Below, one piece after another: positions 12,050 through 20,868 of a stretch of 30,902 nucleotides of DNA; positions within the stretch are counted from its first letter, which is position 1, and every line of letters starts with the position of its first letter. The translations under genes and the position numbers were made by a program. The notes below the pieces were generated by a model. The model ran no database searches and was not told the DNA's origin. It worked only from the letters and a program-made list of their open reading frames with translations. Origin of the DNA: Echinostoma caproni (Eukaryota; Platyhelminthes; Trematoda; Plagiorchiida; Echinostomatidae). The stretch is from assembly GCA_900618425.1 (NCBI GenBank), contig UZAN01039506.1, positions 121,998 to 152,899 of the forward strand. Direction: 5' to 3'.

Positions 12050-12290
12050 ATTACCCATCCAACATACAGAGGCAAATGGCATCCACCAGTTAGCATGTAA
12101 GCTGACTTCTTCGACAGGATTTCCTTAAAATTCACTGGAGCCAATCGAATGAGCATCTAAGGCAAGGTTAATTGTACAGTAGACCGTGCTCGTACAAGGC
12201 GTAAGCGGCGTCCATGCATGGGTTCGAATTCCACCGAGGCTACTGAACTTTTCACTATCTCGCCATTTGACATGTGACCACGGGTTGAGA
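12050..12290 (+). repeat. Dispersed B-box repeat R2, fuller copy
   Basis: Two parts are shared with 30478-30570. The left part, ATTACCCATCCAACATACAG and the next 20 bases to CCACCAG, matches the other copy at about 34 of 40 positions by eye. The right part carries a B-box-like GGTTCGAATTCC at 12221-12232 followed by ACCGAGGC, TACTGAAC and TTTTCAC. About 130 bases between these parts are absent from the 30.5 kb copy. AGGCGTAAGCGG at 12197-12208 could be a worn A box. The arrangement suggests a second, tRNA-related SINE family, but no tRNA fold could be drawn. Confidence 0.5.
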
Positions 12291-12834
12291 ATAGCAATAA
12301 TGTTTCATGCTTATGTGCGATTAAATGCATCACTCTGATATCGAAATAAAACCGCTTTTTGTTAACGTCATCCTAGACCACAAAGAAGAAGAAAATGAAC
12401 ATCCTTAGAGATGCCCCGGATCTGCAACATGATTGACGATGATGCGATAATTGCGGCGATTCCGATTGATTAAAATCAACTGATATCGCGTTCTTCCGGT
12501 GCATTCTTGGTATGCTGTAGGGATCGAACATCACAATTCGCCACCTGCGTGAAATATACTATCTATCAGTTGTCAGACTAGTCTCATCAGTGAGCAGATA
12601 TCGATAGAGCTCAATGGTAATTGCGTGAAATAAAATTAGCGGTCGGCATCTTTTAACATTCACTATCAAACACTTTGGCGAAAAGAGCGAACCATTATGT
12701 TTCTTTTATTTCACGAGCTAATCTCCCTTAAAGGAATAGTGGAATTTGATCGGGACCGAAACCAGATGGGCAAAAGCCGACACAAAAATGAACTGATCAA
12801 GCGTTATTTGCCTTTGAACAACCATCTATATATA
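12291..12834. other. Spacer
   Basis: No gene or RNA is supported. A minus-strand CTGATGAG near 12589 recalls a hammerhead core, but the partner GAAA is missing. Confidence 0.4.
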
Positions 12835-12945
12835 AGTATGCTATTGCAAGCTGAAATGGGTTTTCAAAATGAGGGTGATGTTGCACGAGTTTGGTCAACA
12901 CCTGTAAATAAAGTTGCGTGTGTTTCATAGGTGTCTCTATAACAC
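12835..12945. repeat. Dispersed repeat R1, partial copy
   Basis: This holds block 2 of the R1 family: GGGTTTTCAAAATGAGGGTG followed by ATGTTGCACGAGTTTGGTCA and ACACCTGTAAATA. The core TGTTGCACGAGT is shared exactly with 2533-2544 and with the copy near 17922. The following TCATAGGTGTCT (12927-12938) recurs at 22896-22907, where a further worn fragment may lie. Block 1 is not present here. Confidence 0.5.
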
Positions 12946-13650
12946 GACGAGGAAGCTTCCACAAAACCCACTTCAAACGAATAAAGAAGGCACTGCGATA
13001 AAAAATACCATGTATAAACATTTTTACATTTTTAATTAGCGTTTAATTCCAACCCAATCAACCATTCCCTACGCGGGTCATTAGACGATTCTTTCGATAG
13101 AAAACAAAATGGGATAGCCTTTAAAAAAATTCAATGGCATGCGATATTGTTGTCAGAACTTGTATTCGATAAATGTAAAAGGGATTATAATATTCGTTTG
13201 GCCGTTCAATCATTGCGGCTGTCCTAGTATGAACCCTGGATCAACCCTTTGTGGAGATTTAGGAATAGCTTCTCCTGTTTGAATTACTTTTTCACGTAAC
13301 ATATCTTTACCAGCGAGAACTGTGTTCATACTGCTTAATCGCTCAGGGGTTGTATTTGCATGGCTTGAACGGATAATAAAAATAACTAAATAAATACAAC
13401 AAAGTTCGTTACAAACATGTATCTTTGATATTCCACCCAAATTATTAGCTGTCTCTGAAAGGACGAAGGAACACGCATTCTCATAAAATGGAACCCCAAT
13501 TCATAGTGAAACACTAGGAAAGCTGCCACATTTGGGGTTAAAAAATTCGATTGGTCAGAAGAAGTTGATAAAAACAGTTTTGGTCAGGATGAGGTCATTC
13601 CGAATTCTTACATGGTTTATTTCCCACACAATTTGATGTATGTAAAGGGG
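12946..13650. other. Spacer before the transposon cluster
   Basis: The minus frames at 12797-13021 and 13210-13440 have no recognised domain. Nothing else was supported. Confidence 0.4.
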
Positions 13651-13651
13651 G

Positions 13652-14000
13652 TGTTAGGACCGTACCCAACACCACAAACACACTCGCGAGGGGGACGGAC
13701 AGCAGAGTCCGAATTGGATGAATGCAGAACGAGTCAGCCAGTGGTTGACCGATCAACCAATCGGAATATCAAGGACATAACCTGATTGGTGCGTCGTGGT
13801 GCCGTTCTCGTAATTACTCTATATATTTGCGTATGCAACCTCAGCGATGACATGCACTCTGACTGCTGTCTCTGGTCGTTCCCTGTTTCTCTCCGCTTTG
13901 TTGATGGTGGTCAACCAAGAAGCTCCCGTGTCAACCCTACGTCTTGATCTACCAACACGAGTACTTTGAAAGGTTGTGATTCGAACACGAGCAAATAACG
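13652..14000 (+). mobile_element. LTR-like fragment, possible Gypsy-type LTR
   Basis: The block starts TGTTAGGACC, a typical 5'-TG LTR start, and is richer in GC than its flanks. It contains CCAAT (13756-13760), ATTGG in the other orientation (13784-13788) and a TATA-like CTCTATATATTTG (13818-13830), then a C/T-rich stretch where a transcription start would lie. At 14001 TGGTGAACAG follows directly; tRNA primer sites of Gypsy-type elements begin with TGG, and fluke elements of the CsRn1 type use a tRNA-Trp primer. The right end reads AATAACG, not the expected CA. No second LTR, gag or pol was found nearby, so this would be a solo or truncated LTR. Confidence 0.4.
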
Positions 14001-14637
14001 TGGTGAACAGTTTCTCTCGTTTCACGGAATTAGTGAATCACATTCGGTTTCGCTTCTCTTTGATTTTTCCTCTGTTTGATACCAAAGGAAGCAGACTCTT
14101 CACAGAAAGGTAACAATAGACATGGGTTGTTCTGAGATCGAATTCCAAATGTGCCACGTAGATTCGGGATGTTGGAGCAGCAGCACCTAGCAGTGCGTTT
14201 TGTGGTGCATTTGGACCGTTTTGAATGCTGCCACCATGCCCCTACATATATATTCATTTCATGACCATTTCATGATTGTCACGATTATTTACCGGATTAG
14301 AATTTCCAGACACTTGGCACTGTGAACGACACACTAGCGTCGATTTCAATTATTGGGAGTTTATGACTAAACATTCCTTCGGGGACTGGAAGCGTGCACA
14401 CAACTGCCGAATCCTGGCCTGCAGCGTACATACACTCTTTGTAGATCATAACATTTTAGAAATTTCTCTTAAAATAACAAAACATCTGAGCTATTTTTCG
14501 GCGATCGGTAGCTGGAGTCAGCGGAAACACGGCACTTGGAATATTACAAAAAACCGGCTGACGGGAATATTAGCCCAACTAGTCAACTTCGCCGTGTTTA
14601 TTACGCTAGATTGATTTGATTGATTTGTTGAATTATC
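14001..14637. other. Sequence between LTR-like block and LINE tail
   Basis: A plus-strand frame at 14276-14614 is open for 112 codons but starts on a non-ATG codon and shows no zinc knuckle, protease or other retroelement motif. Length alone does not separate it from chance in a 30 kb window. It might be worn gag of the element upstream; nothing in it proves this. Confidence 0.3.
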
Positions 14638-15226
14638 TCAGTCAAGAGCCTGGGTGTTACTATCGACAGCAATCTTCATTGGTCCACACATAGGTACAAT
14701 TGCATGGGAAAACTGAGGCGTTTGTCTATTCAGTTACGTAAACTCAGGCAAATACTGTTATCTCAGTCCTCTTTCGTTCATCAAAGCACTTTGCCCATTC
14801 TATTCTATTGTTTCCCTGTAGTGTTTCCCGGACTTTAAAACCATTCGTCATTGTTTTGATGATAATCAGCCGTGCATGATTAATCCTCATCGGTTTATTA
14901 ATCACAGAACTTATTGATGATCACATCAACCCTTGTTCTAAACTTGCCAGTAAGATTCTAGACAACCCTCTTCATCCACTGCATCCCGATCTGTTATATT
15001 GTTGTTCCCATTCATCCACACGCTCCTCATTTCAACATCAACCCTCTCGGACTGACAATTATAAATCCCCCCTTTACTCTTCCTGGCCCTATTCTTAACC
15101 AAAAAAGAACAGGTCGCAAATGAATCACGTCAGAAGTTTGTACATGAAACAAACTTCAGTGATATTCTTTATCTCACATTTTATATGTATATTTCATTCC
15201 GCATGAAAAACCGTGTACGTTTTTAA
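14638..15226 (+). mobile_element. LINE 3' fragment, RT C-terminal region
   Basis: A 5'-truncated non-LTR retrotransposon. The first block (14638-14838) reads SVKSLGVTIDSNLHWSTH, then GKLRRLSIQLRKLRQILL and LPILFYCFPVVFPGL before TAA. This is the pattern seen after the YADD box of Jockey/CR1-type reverse transcriptases (S-L-G-V, D-x-x-L-x-W, Y-C). The second block in another phase (14910-15095) reads LIDDHINPCSKLASKILDNP and then HPLHPDLL, a typical C-terminal tail. A third phase (15089-15226) continues LTKKEQVANESRQKFVHETN. At least two frameshifts break it. The catalytic palm is absent, so the copy is dead. It belongs to a different family from the minus-strand CR1-like element that follows. 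Confidence 0.7.
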
Positions 15227-15431
15227 CTGAAATAGAGGCGTATAAACTTACACAAGTTATACAAATACAAATCTTGATTTTCCGGAGCAAACGAACCTAT
15301 TGTTCGTGCTCTTACTCTCTTTAAATTAAAAAAAAATCGCAGGACAGCTGTTTCTCTCGGAAGCAAGAAGCTACGTGTGTCGGTCAAACTCATATTTTAA
15401 TTACATTTGTTTATCCAAACGCATTGTGTTC
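15227..15431. other. Gap between two LINE tails
   Basis: About 200 bases separate the facing 3' ends of the two LINE fragments. Some may belong to either 3' UTR. TTACACAAGTTATACAAATA at 15249-15268 is A-rich and could be the tail of the plus-strand element. Confidence 0.35.
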
Positions 15432-15512
15432 AGTCTTCATCTTCATTTGTAGAAGGTAGAGAGGCCGCGCCCCGAGTGGGCCTCTTCACCGTCGGTGCCG
15501 ATAGCAACCCGC

Positions 15513-16232
15513 TCACCTGTCTGCAAGTTGCCACCGTCTCACCAAGTGCTCGTCGAGAGGCCGTTTGAATAGCGCCTCGTTCTGCTCCTTCACCACCTCC
15601 GACTGGAGTAAATTTCGGAGAGTAGTCACCCTATGGGAAAAATGATAAACCAAAGGAAGCCCCGTTGAATCCAGCTTCCGGAGAGTAAGCCTATGGTCGC
15701 GCGTCCAGTCGCAGTCTCGTAGTAGAAACACAACATATAGTTCCGGTCCCAGAACGCCACGAAGAATCTTCCACAGATAGATCAGATCCCCGCGGAGTCT
15801 CCGGTAGCTAACCGGGTAGAGTTCAAGTGCCTGGAGCCGACCTTCATAGCTGATCTCACAAAGTTCCGCGACTAGTCGAATGGCCTAGCTCTGTACCCGT
15901 TCCAAGTTGGCCATTTCGGAAAGCGTGCAGAGGGATACAGCGGGTCCACCATATTCAGGCCGGGGGCGAACAAAGGAGGTGAACAGGATTTTGAAGGCCG
16001 TGATTGACACACCGTCAAACGACCGACGGATTGCACCTAGCATGCTCATTGCCGCAGAACATGCTCGCACGGTGTTTATCTGGGTCTTCATGGATGAGGA
16101 GATGACGACTTCCAAACCCCGCTCAGTTCCGATCGAACGCAGCAATACGTTGTTTATCTGATAAGGAATGCCCGGTGTCTCCTGTCCCAGGCGTATATGT
16201 GTGTATTTCAACAGATTGATTGGAGGTTCCAA
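15513..16232 (-). pseudogene. CR1-like RT C-terminal region, broken
   Basis: From 16232 down, one frame reads TPGIPYQINNVLLRS, then RGLEVVISSSMKTQ, KILFTSFVRPRPEYGGPAVS and LERVQS. These match the post-palm part of CR1-type reverse transcriptases (D-L-G-V-x-I-S, then R-P-x-L-E-Y-G, then L-E-x-V-Q-R). TAG at 15885-15887 interrupts it right after LERVQS. Past the stop the same frame resumes with AIRLVAELCEISYEGRLQAL and YPVSYRRLRGDLIYLWKIL (the usual Y-x-x-R-L ... R-R-x-R-G-D-L signature) and ends at TGA, 15513-15515, after RRWQLADR. The C-terminus seems full length. One in-frame stop and the loss of the palm upstream make it non-functional. Confidence 0.75.
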
Positions 16233-16925
16233 TATATCTGCTTAGTGGAGTAATTTATCCAAATCCTCTTGGAGGCCATGGTGATCCTCTGGTGTTCTCA
16301 TGACTCTCCACAGTTTCAAATGGTCGGCATAAAGCAACAGAGGCGAGTTTACCCGAAAAGCAAGCCATGTACTCCACTAGTAACTGGACAGAGATGCGAC
16401 TCAGTCTGAGCAACCCTCACGATAAACGTTCACCGGACGAGGAAATCCTCGATCCAGGGTAGTAGTGGGTCTCCGATACCGTGAGCCTTCAGCTTCTCCA
16501 AGAACCGTCCGTATGACACCTTGTCGAAAGTCTTGCTGAAGTCAAAGAAGATGACGTCCGTTTGGTGGCTAGTGGCCTTGATAGACGCCCATTGCTCCGG
16601 AGGAAGTAGCAGACTCGAGACGCATGATCGCTGCGGACGGAATCCATGGTACTCCGGGCACAAAAGATTGTTCGGCAGGTGTTCTCCCTGTCGCTTGGCG
16701 AATACAAGTTCCATTACTTTGACAGTCATACAGGTGAGACTGACCGGGCGGTAGTTGGTAGGGTCCCCGCAGGCTCCTCTTTCGAAGCGAGAGCGTGCGA
16801 TTGCGGCTTCTCACTCTGTAGACAGCCTCCCCTTAGTTAGTGGTTGATCGAACAAAACGGCCAAAGTAGGTGCAATGACCCGCGACAGCCCTTTCGGAAG
16901 GATGGAATGTAGTCCGCTCTGTTTC
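16233..16925 (-). pseudogene. CR1-like reverse transcriptase, catalytic box lost
   Basis: Reading down from 16925: SGLHSILPKGLSRVIAPTLA, then VLFDQPLTKGRLSTE, a TGA at 16811-16813 where the family has Trp, and NYRPVSLTCMTVKVMEL. Then come HGFRPQRSCVSSLL and motif A, FFDFSKTFDKVSYGRFLEKL, with its first catalytic Asp intact, and GIGDPLLPWIEDFL. TGA at 16430-16432 breaks the next segment, which still shows VTSGV. The expected P-Q-G-S-V-L-G-P-L-L-F-type stretch after S-G-V is missing, and the frame shifts. Motif C follows as LLLYADHLKLWR, where the second Asp of YADD is His (16320-16322). TAA ends this frame after DLDKLLH. No catalysis is possible without the second Asp. Confidence 0.78.
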
Positions 16926-17234
16926 AATGCTTAAGGATACGCGCTTGGCAGCAGCGGCTTGGGCACATGATCTGGTGTTTGACGACGAAGCTAGAAGCGC
17001 CGGTGGTGAAGGAATCAGCGTAAGGGTCGTAGGCACTGGGGATCCAGGCTCGATCCCTGTCGCTACGCGGTTCTCACCGGAGGTCGGCTGTTCGTTAGAG
17101 ATTTCACGCCTGCGTCTGCGTCGTCTTTGTGCACCGGCGGTGGCAGTTGGCGGCGCCTCAGCTGGGAGAGACTGCGCCGTACCGTCTTTCGGTGCACCTG
17201 AGTTCGACGGGGGTAGCACTTCTTCGTTGATACT

Positions 17235-17425
17235 TGGTATGCAGAAATCGGGAAGACAATCGTCACAGACGAATTTCAGATTGGGGAATCACACGACTGG
17301 AGTGTTGTATACATGTCTGGCGGTATGCTAGTACATGCAACATGCTGCCAACAGTGACACAAATCACATAACAGGGCCTTAACGCGTGGGTCAACGGTCT
17401 TCTTCTTTCTTGGTCACGGAAAGTT
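17235..17425 (-). pseudogene. CR1 ORF1-type zinc finger, frameshifted
   Basis: The minus strand reads DPRVKALLCDLCHCWQHVAC and then IPPDMYTTLQSCDSP, followed by a one-base frame change into LKFVCDDCLPDFCI. Cys pairs C-x2-C (17357-17368), a His-x2-Cys pair, and a closing C-x2-C (17256-17267) give a PHD-like cross-brace layout. CR1 ORF1 proteins of many animals carry PHD-type fingers. Upstream lies a lysine run (RKKKK). The frameshift between the two halves and the stop after CDSPI inactivate it. The protein that should follow (coiled coil or esterase, then endonuclease) is absent, and an Arg-rich linker leads directly to the RT. Confidence 0.6.
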
Positions 17426-17499
17426 TTTCTTAATGTCCTTGCTGCACATTATTTCTCGGTAAATCCACAGGAGGAAGTACATACAACACAGGAATATAG

Positions 17500-17965
17500 A
17501 TTCCACGACTTGGTGTATCACAGGTTACGTTCAAAATTGTCGAGCCTCATTCACGGATTTGAATATGTTATTGCCCCATATGAGACCCAACATGGCCGTA
17601 ATAATATCCACTCATGTTTCGCTTCGATTAAGCTAATTAGAATATCAGAATAAACACCCTCATAAAACGACAATCATTTATTAGGAAAAATGAACTCCGT
17701 GCTGCTTTGCATAAAATATTTTTTTCAATTCTGACCTCTACATCTCAATTTGCGACAGATGTTATCGCGACACGCAAGATTGCATCAAATCGAACGTGGA
17801 TGCGCGATAATCAAGAACATTGCAGTGGGAAATAAAGTTAGGAATAAACACCCTTCATCCATAGCTATCGATATAAATTTATGACATGAAATGCATTTCC
17901 AAAACGAGAGCCTTGTTGCACGAGTCAGATCAATACCTGTATAGTTACATTGCTTTCTGCGCACT
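17500..17965. repeat. Dispersed repeat R1, shorter copy
   Basis: Block 1 is at 17539-17605 (TCGAGCCTCATTCACGG, then CCGTAATAATATCCACTC). Block 2 is at about 17795-17945 (GCAGTGGGAAATAAAGTTAG, AGCTATCGATA, TGTTGCACGAGTCAGATCAA). Both match the 1.5-2.6 kb copy in the same order. It begins close to the 5' end of the CR1-like relic, so the LINE may have landed in or beside it. Confidence 0.5.
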
Positions 17966-18106
17966 GGCTGTCCGGAAGCTGCTTCCGTTTAAATTAGGTG
18001 CGATCACAGACTATCTCTCAGTGTATCGCAGTTTACCAACTTTTCACAACTCCCGGTAGAATGGTCAAATGAATAATAAGCATACTTGTCAGAAATGATC
18101 TCGCAT

Positions 18107-18400
18107 TCGGGATTATAGAATAGGCAGTTCCTCGTCCACACAGGAAGACAAAACTGCTTTTCGATCACAGTTTAGCGACAGGATCAAATCAAGGGTGTTG
18201 ACCATGGGCAATTTCGTGGATAGCAGGATGATCTTTAAGGTCCCGGTGAAGAATAATAACAGAAGACGGACGAATCAAACGATTCCTCAAAACTCGAAAT
18301 GTTCTATTCAGAGAATAAACCAAATGTTTTGCCATAAGAAAGCAAACAGTACAAGTGAGTATGTTACGATCGATTATGTTTGCAAAATGGAGGAGTAGGT
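18107..18400 (+). CDS. Unrecognised open patch, possible exon
   Basis: A frame with no stop runs about 97 codons to TAG at 18396-18398. An acceptor-like TTCCTCGTCCACACAG ends at 18143 and a donor-like ACAA|GTGAGT begins at 18355; together they would give an exon of 211 bases. The product is hydrophilic: STQEDKTAFRSQFSDRIKSR, a middle part FVDSRMIFKVPVKNNNRRR and a basic tail QRINQMFCHKKANS. Ser/Arg/Lys-rich content suggests a disordered, perhaps nuclear, segment. I recognise no domain. The opposite strand is also open and contains HRDLK, which looks like a kinase loop but lacks the rest of that motif. Splice borders are the main support. Confidence 0.28.
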
Positions 18401-19600
18401 GATGCGGTGGTGTCAAACGGTCATCGGAATGATGAGGGTTAGGGAAAGTGTAGGAGTAAAGTTACTTGCATTTTCTCGTGTTCGGAAACAAAACGGATTA
18501 TATAACCGAAGGTAAATCCTCTCCATTAGCATCACGCTCAGTCATCATGGGATGACCTTGCGTTGAAATCCAAACAGAGATTTACTAAATGTCCAGTCTC
18601 TGTGACGTACGTAATGCTCGAAACGTGCCTTCTATGGTCGCTGTCACATGACACTAGTTTGAACGGATGGTAGTATTCAGTATAAAAAATGATATTTATA
18701 TTCCAGCTACATATAAATGTATGCTCTACTTTTATGCGGACTTGTACGAAGTCAGATAGCCTGTCAAAAGAATAAAAACTAACAAATGCAAATATTACGC
18801 ATCATGAGAAGCAAGCTGACAAATTCAAGAAAGTGTTCAGATTTGATGAGCACTACTGCCTTCCGGCTTCCTGTGCTCCCGAAGGTCAAACCAGTTGGGA
18901 TGCTGAGGTATTAGGTATCGATGACTAGTGCTATTTTATTGGGCTCAAGAGTGTGCACGGATAATGCAGGAAACAATCGATTCTGGGCTGTTTCGCGCGG
19001 GCTAGAACACTCGTTGGACGGAAGATTCCTCACAATCTGTACGACAGCGAAAATACAAACGGCATGAACCGTGAGTTCCGGTGAGACACCAACACGACTT
19101 AAGCTCAAAACCGAATGGCAGGTTGCCCGGGGAGGCACATAAGTGCCAAATTCTTGAGCGGATGAGTGAATGGTACCGAAAATACAATAGACCACTTCTT
19201 GATAGATGTACGGAGGTTTTGGAGTGTATTTGGTGAGCAAAGCTAAACAGGATGAACAAATTCAGTGAAGAGAACATCGGTAGAGATGGGTAAATCAGAA
19301 CTAATAATTGTTAAGCCTCTGTGTAGAGCTTCAAACGTCTTCCAATGGCCTCGGTTTCAAAACATATTGGGTTGATAAACGAGGTTTAGACACGTTTTCT
19401 TGAAATCTTCCAAACTCAACGGCGTGTGAAATGGCATGACAAAGTACAGTGTCTTTGGCGTTTTCACTGAATACTGGAAGTTTACCTTCACACAGGGAAT
19501 ATAGCAGCGACCACAATACAGCACCCTCTTCTCTCCAAAAGCATTGTCAAAGCTTGCATCCTATCCTGATTCACTGCCTTCTATATTCAAAGTATTTCGA
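18401..19600. other. Spacer, overlapping open frames only
   Basis: Minus frames at 18911-19240 and 19002-19277 overlap in different phases. The second ends with a Cys-rich run (SCWCLTGTHGSCRLYFRCR) but has no recognisable fold. An AATAAA on the minus strand lies near 18934, a motif frequent by chance here. No gene is called. Confidence 0.35.
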
Positions 19601-19848
19601 CATTCTGCAAAAGGGTTTTGTCAGTTTTGACAGTAAGAAGCTGGAATATACTCAAGACATTTATGGCAGATGGATGCTGCAGAGTCGTCAACGATTTTGG
19701 TGACGAAACAGATCACACGGGATACGGCATCAAGAATGGATATCTCTCGTGTATGGGCAAACTTGAAAGGATAAAGCAACACATTTGGATAGACTTAAAG
19801 CTGGCAAAGTACAAGGTGTTTAGTAATTCCGCAAACGGCAACGTGTGA
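19601..19848 (+). CDS. Unrecognised open patch, low support
   Basis: Two overlapping plus-strand frames are open. The later one (19618-19848) reads NDFGDETDHTGYGIKNGYLS and then MGKLERIKQHIWIDLKLAKY up to TGA, with balanced codon choice. The patch has no clear splice acceptor; AAG|GTGTTT near 19815 or AAC|GTGTGA near 19842 could be donors. No family is recognised. It is listed because its composition looks more protein-like than the surrounding AT-rich DNA. Confidence 0.18.
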
Positions 19849-20512
19849 GTGAACTTTGGAACTTTCAGCGTTGAGCATAATCGCGTCAGAAATCGAACAC
19901 TTCGGGTGGGATTCGCTTGTGAAAGTAAACATGAATAGGTTTAAATGTGGATTGTGCCATCTGGACCTATATGACAAGATATTTCACACTTACGAAGGAG
20001 GTCAGCGAAGTGTGCTCTAGTGACCCGTGTACAGATAACATCAGTACATTGCGAAACAAGACTCACCATGAAATTCTCACTTTGTATTTGCATTTCTATT
20101 TGGAAAATCGAACGTGCTCAGTTGTGTGGGTTCCCTGTTATTCAATCGCCACCGATGATGACTGAAATTAGTTTTGGTGAAACTCCGTGGTTTTATTAGC
20201 ATAAAGAACTTTTTTGGACACAACAAGATACCATGGAGTAGAAACTGTATATGGACAGTGACAGTCAATGTATGTTCTAATTTAATCCATCAATGTTTTA
20301 ACCCTGTCCCTATTTCACACAGCTGTAGTCACAAACTATTTTATTTTAAACTGATGTTACGCGCATACCTTTATTTTTCCTTTATTGACCACTATACGTT
20401 TACGTGATCCTTCTCGTTAGTTTAATCAGGAACGGTTCACCGTTTCCAGTTCCTGTAATTTGTTTCCGGTTGTTGGACGAATGACCAATCAATTCAATTC
20501 AATTGAAATCAA
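19849..20512. other. Spacer
   Basis: A minus-strand donor-like TTC|GTAAGT (plus 19988-19993) follows a short open patch, but no matching acceptor is convincing. 20485-20520 is a CAATT/AATTG-rich run with local palindromes. Confidence 0.35.
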
Positions 20513-20518
20513 TTTATT
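20513..20518 (-). promoter_or_regulatory. Possible polyadenylation signal
   Basis: AATAAA on the minus strand, about 45 bases past the stop codon of the Cys-containing open patch at 20563-20871. The hexamer is common in AT-rich DNA, so position is the only reason to list it. Confidence 0.25.
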
Positions 20519-20562
20519 GATTAGCAAAGCTCATTGGTTATAGGTTGATAAGTATAATTGGT

Positions 20563-20868
20563 TCATCTGTTTGCACCAAGTGATTCGATCACAAACCACG
20601 TCACAGTGGGATGATATTTGTCTGAGTGAGTACACATGACTAATCCGTGGTCCTGTTTCACCTGATAACCCGCCGAGTCCACCATAGACATGCACGTGAC
20701 CGTTCCAGGGCAGGTGCTGATCGCGTGGCACGTGTCTTTCTGTGACCTTGCCAATTTGGTGGTGAGAGCGAATGGCGATCTGTTGTCGTGGCCTTTCATA
20801 CCCTTTGCGTGAGTGTACAGTGGAACAGGATAGTGAAATCGACAGCTTCTGATATCGTAAAAGTCAGG
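20563..20868 (-). CDS. Possible terminal exon, Cys-containing protein
   Basis: The minus-strand frame is open for about 100 codons to TGA at 20563-20565. From about 20750 down, codons end mostly in C or G, unlike the AT-rich flanks. The strongest part reads DTCHAISTCPGTVTCMSMVD, then GYQVKQDHGLVMC. The Cys spacing (C-x5-C-x5-C-x17-C) loosely recalls the second half of a Ly6/uPAR three-finger domain, which flukes use in GPI-anchored surface proteins. But the closing Cys-Asn is absent and no first half was found, so this is only a hint. TTTTACGATATCAG ending near 20846 is a candidate acceptor. Upstream on the same strand, AACAG|GTATTT near 20970 could end a previous exon. Confidence 0.28.
   Translation of the reverse strand, partial: PDFYDIRSCRFHYPVPLYTHAKGMKGHDNRSPFALTTKLARSQKDTCHAISTCPGTVTCMSMVDSAGYQVKQDHGLVMCTHSDKYHPTVTWFVIESLGANR

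Larger units (their letters stand above)
15432..17455 (-). mobile_element. CR1-like non-LTR retrotransposon, degenerate
   Basis: On the minus strand the order is a zinc-finger segment (17425-17235), an Arg/Pro/Ala-rich linker (17234-16930), the reverse transcriptase (16925-16233), the RT C-terminal region (16232-15513) and a short 3' UTR. The UTR ends in (ATGAAG)2 near 15440-15451, a simple-repeat tail as CR1-type elements often have. A whole CR1 has an AP endonuclease of roughly 230 residues between ORF1 and RT. Here only about 310 bases separate finger and RT, and no endonuclease motif is seen, so there was an internal deletion or this is a non-autonomous variant. Stops, frameshifts and a lost catalytic Asp show it is inactive. 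No target-site duplication was found. Confidence 0.78.

Noticed and set aside
12575..12605. Hammerhead core CTGATGAG on the minus strand
   Set aside because: The partner string is GACAAC, not GAAAC, and no helix III could be drawn.
14276..14614. 112-codon frame as a host gene or gag
   Set aside because: Non-ATG start, no motif, and frames of this length are expected a few times by chance in the window.
16833..17331. Host genes on either strand in the GC-rich block
   Set aside because: The long frames are shadows of the Arg/Pro/Ala-rich linker of the CR1-like relic; the recognisable finger and RT text lies on the minus strand.
18189..18416. Protein kinase catalytic loop (HRDLK) on the minus strand
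   Set aside because: The Asn two residues past the usual Pro, the DFG and all other kinase motifs are missing; the string is probably chance.
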